From: Bacteroidales bacterium
GTDB taxonomy: Bacteria > Bacteroidota > Bacteroidia > Bacteroidales > JAGOPY01
Direction of reading: 5' to 3'
NCBI GenBank assembly: GCA_017991835.1
Contig: JAGOPY010000003.1
Span: 186,001-250,000, forward strand
Length of the DNA stretch: 64,000 bases
Shown: positions 59,590 to 64,000 of the stretch, piece by piece
How positions within the stretch are numbered: the first letter of the stretch is position 1
How the letters are laid out: each line of letters opens with the position of its first letter
Notes under the pieces: generated by a model
Database searches by the model: none
What the model saw: the letters and a program-made list of their open reading frames with translations, nothing else
Told to the model about the DNA's origin: nothing
Made by a program: the position numbers and the translations under genes

Positions 59590-61058
59590 AGAAACTGAGC
59601 GATATATTGTACAAGGCCGGTGTGGTCAGGGTCGTAGGAAACCCGCATGCCCGGATCGGTGAAATACGCTTCGATTCGAGGTTGGTCGGAAAGGGGGATC
59701 TTTTCGTGGCGGTCAGGGGAACGCAGGCCGACGGTCACGCTTTCATCGGCAAGGCCATTGAATCGGGCGCTGCCGTGGTCGTTTGCGAAGAGATGCCCGG
59801 GACATTGATACCCGGAATAACATATGCCCAGGTTACCGACTGCAGTTTTGCCCTGGGGGTTATGGCTTCCAATTATTTTGATAATCCTTCCGAAGAACTT
59901 ACGCTGGTAGGCGTGACGGGTACCAACGGCAAAACCACGATCGCTACCCTTCTGTACCAGGTATTTACCGGGCTAGGCTATGGCTGCGGCCTGCTATCGA
60001 CGATCCGGAACATCATCATGGGCAGGGTAATCGCCGCCACCCATACGACGCCCGATCCGCTGGCACTGAACGCTTTGCTCAGGCAACTGGCCGATGAAGG
60101 CGGGCAATACTGCTTCATGGAGGTGAGTTCCCATGCCGTTGCACAAAACCGAATCGCCGGGCTGAACTTTGCCGGGGGCATTTTCACGAACCTCACGCAT
60201 GATCACCTGGATTACCATAAAACATTCAAAGATTACCTGCTGGCCAAGAAGAAATTCTTCGACCTCCTCCCCTCCCGGGCTTTTGCGCTGGTCAACAAAG
60301 ACGATAAGAACGGAATGGTGATGGTGCAGAACACCCATGCACGGATCAGGACCTATGCCGTCAAATCACCGGCCGATTACAAATGCCGGATAACAGAGAA
60401 CCTGCTGGAAGGGCTGCAGCTCACAATTAATGAAACGGAGATTTACTGCAGGCTGACGGGAGAATTCAATGCCTACAACCTGACAGCCGTGTACGGCACG
60501 GCACTCCTGCTGGACCAGCCGGCCGAAAATGTGCTGACATTCCTCAGCTCGGTACCGCCGGTAGAAGGCCGTTTCGACACTCTTCACTCAGATAACGGCA
60601 TCACGGCCATTGTGGATTACGCCCATACACCCGACGCATTGAAAAATGTGCTGACCACCATCGAAGAGATCCGGACCCGCAACGAAAAGCTGATCACTGT
60701 GGTCGGGGCAGGGGGTGATCGTGACCGCTCGAAGCGGCCTTTGATGGGAGCCATCTGCGCTGCCAAAAGCGATCTGGTGATTCTCACTTCAGACAATCCG
60801 CGGTCGGAGGAGCCGGAAGAGATCATTGCCGAAATGCAGGCGGGCATTTCTGCCGAGTTGAAGAGGAAAGTGATGGTGATCGTCAACCGGAGGGAAGCGA
60901 TCCGGACGGCCTGCCATCTGGCAAAGCCCGGCGACATTATCCTGGTTGCCGGAAAGGGCCATGAAAAATACCAGGAAATAAAAGGTATCCGGCATCATTT
61001 CGATGATAAGGAGATCCTGGAAGAGATGTTACTGAACGAAAACCAAAAACCCATATAA
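59586..61058 (+). CDS. murE: UDP-MurNAc-tripeptide synthetase MurE
   Basis: A 490-aa Mur ligase that adds the third amino acid to the wall precursor. The ATP site is [11 protein letters not shown], and the C-terminal DNPRSEEP contains the DNPR motif that marks meso-diaminopimelate specificity. The gene starts with GTG at 59586, overlapping the ftsI stop (GTGA). The stop is 2 bases before mraY. Length is standard. Confidence 0.96.
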   Translation: MKKLSDILYKAGVVRVVGNPHARIGEIRFDSRLVGKGDLFVAVRGTQADGHAFIGKAIESGAAVVVCEEMPGTLIPGITYAQVTDCSFALGVMASNYFDNPSEELTLVGVTGTNGKTTIATLLYQVFTGLGYGCGLLSTIRNIIMGRVIAATHTTPDPLALNALLRQLADEGGQYCFMEVSSHAVAQNRIAGLNFAGGIFTNLTHDHLDYHKTFKDYLLAKKKFFDLLPSRAFALVNKDDKNGMVMVQNTHARIRTYAVKSPADYKCRITENLLEGLQLTINETEIYCRLTGEFNAYNLTAVYGTALLLDQPAENVLTFLSSVPPVEGRFDTLHSDNGITAIVDYAHTPDALKNVLTTIEEIRTRNEKLITVVGAGGDRDRSKRPLMGAICAAKSDLVILTSDNPRSEEPEEIIAEMQAGISAELKRKVMVIVNRREAIRTACHLAKPGDIILVAGKGHEKYQEIKGIRHHFDDKEILEEMLLNENQKPI

Positions 61059-61060
61059 TC

Positions 61061-62302
61061 ATGCTGTACTACTTAGCCGATTATTTGCAAAGATGTTGCG
61101 ATGTGCCGGGAGCCGGGGTTTTCCAGTACATCTCCTTCCGTACGGCGGCGGCAGTGATCGTTTCTTTGCTTATCTCGCTGGTTTTTGGAACGAAATGGAT
61201 TAGATACCTGAACAAAAGGCAGGTCGGGGAAACGATCCGCGACCTGGGCCTGGAGGGGCAACTGGCCAAGCAGGGAACCCCGACCATGGGCGGGCTCATC
61301 ATCCTGGCTTCCATCCTCATCCCGACTATCCTGTTCGCCAAACTCGACAACATTTACATTACCCTGATGTTGTTCACCACTGTATGGCTTGGATCTGTCG
61401 GCTTTCTGGACGATTACATTAAAGTTTTCAAAAAAAACAAGAAAGGTTTAAGGGGAAAATATAAAATACTGGCTCAGGTCATTCTTGGTATTGCTGTCGG
61501 TGCCACGATGTTCTTCAGCGATGGCGTTGTCATCCGGGAAAAAGTTACACAGACCAGCCCTTCAACCGAAGAGATCACTACCTCCACCGGCGTTTCGGAG
61601 AAATTCAGCGCGGTATCGGTCAAATCGACCAAAACAACCATTCCATTCGTCAAGAACAATGAATTTGATTATGCCGTATTGCTTAGGTGGTTAGGCACAG
61701 GATACGAAAAGTATGCGTTCCTGATTTTTATACCGCTGGTGATTTTCATCATTACGGCAGTATCCAACGGCGCCAATCTTACCGACGGCATGGACGGGCT
61801 GGCCACCGGCACCTCGGCCATCATCGGGGCCACTCTTGGGCTGCTGGCCTGGGTATCGGGCAACATCATCTTTGCTGATTACCTGAATATCATGTACCTG
61901 CCCAATACCGGCGAGTTGACCATATTCATCGGGGCCTTCGTCGGAGGCTGTATCGGATTCCTCTGGTACAATTCCTATCCGGCGCAGGTTTTCATGGGCG
62001 ATACGGGGAGTCTGGCCCTGGGCGGGATCATTGCCGTTTTTGCCATTATCATCCGTAAGGAGCTCCTGATCCCCATCCTTTGCGGGATATTCGTGATGGA
62101 AAGCCTTTCGGTCGTCATGCAGGTTGCCTATTTCAAATTCACACGGAAGAGGTTCGGAGAAGGTCGCAGGATTTTTAAAATGTCGCCCCTGCATCATCAT
62201 TTCCAGGTGCTGGGCTATCCGGAACCAAAGATTGTCCAACGGTTCATGATCGTCGGGATCATCCTGGCCGTCATCACCGTCATTACATTAAAACTGAGAT
62301 AA
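61061..62302 (+). CDS. mraY: Phospho-MurNAc-pentapeptide transferase MraY
   Basis: A 413-aa membrane enzyme that makes lipid I. Motifs are [29 protein letters not shown] (catalytic Asp) and [15 protein letters not shown]. About ten membrane helices are seen. It is some 50 residues longer than E. coli MraY because of a polar insert around residues 145-205 ([20 protein letters not shown]...), a loop commonly seen in Bacteroidota forms. It is flanked by 2-base gaps to murE and murD. Confidence 0.96.
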   Translation: MLYYLADYLQRCCDVPGAGVFQYISFRTAAAVIVSLLISLVFGTKWIRYLNKRQVGETIRDLGLEGQLAKQGTPTMGGLIILASILIPTILFAKLDNIYITLMLFTTVWLGSVGFLDDYIKVFKKNKKGLRGKYKILAQVILGIAVGATMFFSDGVVIREKVTQTSPSTEEITTSTGVSEKFSAVSVKSTKTTIPFVKNNEFDYAVLLRWLGTGYEKYAFLIFIPLVIFIITAVSNGANLTDGMDGLATGTSAIIGATLGLLAWVSGNIIFADYLNIMYLPNTGELTIFIGAFVGGCIGFLWYNSYPAQVFMGDTGSLALGGIIAVFAIIIRKELLIPILCGIFVMESLSVVMQVAYFKFTRKRFGEGRRIFKMSPLHHHFQVLGYPEPKIVQRFMIVGIILAVITVITLKLR

Positions 62303-62304
62303 AG

Positions 62305-63648
62305 ATGAACCGTCACGATATCATTATACTGGGAGGAGGCGAAAGCGGCGCCGGGGCGGCAGTCCTGGCACGGCTGAAAGGCTACCATCCAATGGTATCC
62401 GATAACGGCATCATAAAAGAAAAACATAAGAAGCTATTAACTGATCACGGGATTGAATTTGAGGAAAATAAACATTCCGAAGCGACAATCCTGGATGCGG
62501 ATGAAATCATCAAAAGCCCGGGGATTCCAGATAAGGCGCCTATCATACAATCCATTACGGCAAAAGGGATACCGGTCATTTCAGAGATCGAGTTTGCCTC
62601 CCGCTATACCGATGCCCGCCTGATCTTCATCACGGGGAGCAACGGCAAGACCACCACTACCCTTCTCACGCATTATATTCTCACAAAAGGCGGTCTGAAT
62701 GCGGGACTGGCAGGCAATGTCGGTTGGAGCTTCGCATTGCAGGTAGCCACCGAACAGCACGATATCTATGTCCTGGAGATCAGCAGTTTTCAGCTCGACG
62801 GCATGTTCAAGGCGAAGGCAGATATCGCAGTTCTGATGAACATTACACCCGATCACCTGGACCGTTACCATTACAATTTCCAGGAATATATCGATTCTAA
62901 ATTCCGGGTTATCAACAACCAGGGACACGGTGACCATTTCATTTTCAGTTTCGATGATCCGGTCATCCTGGAACATCTGAGCAAAAAAGAGGTCCCATCC
63001 AGGCATTTTCCATTCACATCAGGCGACAGGGCTTTCCGAGAAGGAGCTTTTGTCAGGGATAATCAAGTTGTTTTCAACATTAATGAAAAAGAAACTTCTA
63101 TGACTCTAGAAGAATTAGCCTTACAGGGCAGGCATAACCTGTACAATTCGATGGCGGCAGGTATTTCCGCCCGGCTGCTGGAAATCCGCAAGGAGACAAT
63201 AAAGCAGTGTCTTTCCGATTTCCAGCACATAGAGCACAGGCTTGAATTTGTGGCCAGTATCCATGGTGTTGATTACATCAATGATTCCAAAGCCACGAAT
63301 GTCAATTCGACCTGGTATGCGCTCGAAAGCATGCACAAAACGGTTGTATGGATAGCCGGCGGGCTCGACAAGGGGAACGATTACGCATCACTGATCCCGC
63401 TCGTTACGGCCAAGGTCAGGGTGATTATCTGCCTGGGCAAAGACAACCGGAAGATCATCGAAACCTTTGGTGATCTGGTGGAAACCGTTATCGAAGTGCA
63501 AACGGCCGACGATGCGGTAAGAGCAGCCTACAGCCTGGCCCACCGGGGTGAAGCCGTATTGCTGTCGCCGGCTTGCGCCAGTTTCGACCTGTTCGAAAAT
63601 TTCGAGGACCGCGGCAACCAGTTCAAAAAAGCCATCAAAAACCTCTGA
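62305..63648 (+). CDS. murD: UDP-MurNAc-L-Ala:D-Glu ligase MurD
   Basis: A 447-aa Mur ligase that adds D-glutamate. The N-terminal Rossmann-like domain has ILGGGESGAGAAVLA, the ATP site is GSNGKTTTTLL, the central domain shows ISSFQLDGMF and NITPDHLDRY, and the C-terminal domain has NDSKATNVNSTWYAL and LSPACASFDLFENFEDRGNQF. All are standard. It lies 2 bases after mraY and 7 bases before ftsW. Confidence 0.96.
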   Translation: MNRHDIIILGGGESGAGAAVLARLKGYHPMVSDNGIIKEKHKKLLTDHGIEFEENKHSEATILDADEIIKSPGIPDKAPIIQSITAKGIPVISEIEFASRYTDARLIFITGSNGKTTTTLLTHYILTKGGLNAGLAGNVGWSFALQVATEQHDIYVLEISSFQLDGMFKAKADIAVLMNITPDHLDRYHYNFQEYIDSKFRVINNQGHGDHFIFSFDDPVILEHLSKKEVPSRHFPFTSGDRAFREGAFVRDNQVVFNINEKETSMTLEELALQGRHNLYNSMAAGISARLLEIRKETIKQCLSDFQHIEHRLEFVASIHGVDYINDSKATNVNSTWYALESMHKTVVWIAGGLDKGNDYASLIPLVTAKVRVIICLGKDNRKIIETFGDLVETVIEVQTADDAVRAAYSLAHRGEAVLLSPACASFDLFENFEDRGNQFKKAIKNL

Positions 63649-63655
63649 TCCTGAG

Positions 63656-64000
63656 ATGACCGGCGAGAACAAACATATGAAAGGCGACCGTGTGATCTGG
63701 ATGGTAGTCATCCTGCTATCGCTGCTTTCCCTGCTGGCTGTTTACAGCTCGACAGGAACGCTGGCATACAAATACCAGGAAGGAAACACGATCTACTATA
63801 TGGTCAAGCACATGATCATCCTGGCGCTGGGCTTTGGCCTGATGTACCTGGCGCACAAGGTGAAATACACCTACTACTCACGGATTTTCCAGGTCGCCCT
63901 GTACATAGCCATCCTTCTATTGATAGTGACATTGATATTCGGAAAAGACGTAAATGAAGCCAAAAGAGCTTTGCAGTTACCCTTCGGCCTCACCTTCCAG
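63656..64000 (+). CDS. ftsW: FtsW/RodA-family glycosyltransferase (partial, C-terminus beyond window)
   Basis: An open frame of 115 codons from the ATG at 63656 to the window edge, 7 bases after murD. The translated start MTGENKHMKGDRVIWMVVILL, then LLAVYSSTGTLAYKYQEGN, and hydrophobic segments (HMIILALGFGLMYLAHKV, VALYIAILLLIVTLIFG) followed by DVNEAKRALQLPFG fit the first three helices of FtsW/RodA SEDS proteins. The place after murD favours FtsW. The remainder is outside the window. Confidence 0.88.
   Translation, partial: MTGENKHMKGDRVIWMVVILLSLLSLLAVYSSTGTLAYKYQEGNTIYYMVKHMIILALGFGLMYLAHKVKYTYYSRIFQVALYIAILLLIVTLIFGKDVNEAKRALQLPFGLTFQ

Overview
The window is chromosomal DNA of a Gram-negative member of the Bacteroidota, most likely an anaerobe of the Bacteroidales/Marinilabiliales type. 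The signs are a protein with a type IX secretion sorting tail, TonB-dependent receptors with carboxypeptidase-like N-termini, GH92, Nif3 paired with a zinc-ribbon coiled-coil protein, GlsA/GlsB-type lipid acyltransferases, lipid A genes (lpxK, lpxH), pyruvate:ferredoxin oxidoreductase, a murE with the DNPR (meso-DAP) signature, several non-ATG starts with little Shine-Dalgarno signal, and repeated TAnnTTTG -7 elements ahead of genes. The genus cannot be read from the sequence. No rRNA, tRNA, CRISPR, prophage or transposase is visible. No gene-free stretch exceeds 300 bases.

1-9 kb is a sulfur/quinone respiratory island. On the minus strand a cytochrome b fused to a multiheme c domain (cut by the window edge) follows a Rieske protein. 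Divergent from them runs an apparent operon: Tat-exported molybdopterin oxidoreductase, four-cluster ferredoxin and NrfD-type membrane subunit (Psr/Phs-like), two half-size YeeE/YedE sulfur-transport proteins, two membrane-anchored rhodanese-like proteins and TatC. Both rhodanese-like proteins lack the catalytic cysteine, and in both the only cysteine is the very last residue, in an identical SAAEGGC tail. This looks like a paired C-terminal sulfur-carrier arm and is the strongest candidate for an undescribed system here.

9-28 kb is mainly housekeeping: a hydrolase, pdxJ, dtd, an OsmC protein, a cysteine-rich exported peptide next to a two-component system (with four helically phased TTGTTAA repeats between them), an oligopeptidase B lipoprotein with a TonB receptor, a PspC-type envelope pair, nif3 with a zinc-ribbon partner, lpxK-pnp, a thioredoxin-fold lipoprotein without its CXXC, lpxH and sppA. 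28-33 kb has PFOR divergent from a dihydroorotate-dehydrogenase-like protein that lacks the SCPN active-site loop. 33-38.4 kb is a compact three-gene N-glycan unit (MFS sugar porter, glycosylasparaginase, GH92 mannosidase).

38.5-48.3 kb is an accessory module: ECF sigma factor and TPR anti-sigma on the minus strand; on the plus strand a secreted protein with dockerin-like, cohesin-like and type IX sorting segments, then two tandem, exported, membrane-anchored TPR-CHAT (caspase-like) paralogues whose TPR regions are sharply AT-rich compared with their ends. mutS2 overlaps the second.

48-64 kb returns to core genes: mutS2, a DUF6132-type small membrane protein, a biotin-dependent carboxyltransferase with a biotin carrier, engB, glsB-glsA, and the division/wall cluster mraZ-rsmH-ftsL-ftsI-murE-mraY-murD-ftsW (ftsW cut by the right edge), headed by a three-repeat MraZ operator. 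Hidden or corrected genes include the two edge-truncated ones, TTG starts for mraZ and mutS2, and shortened starts for the Rieske, tatC, pnp, MFS, BCCP, rsmH, ftsL and type IX-secreted proteins.
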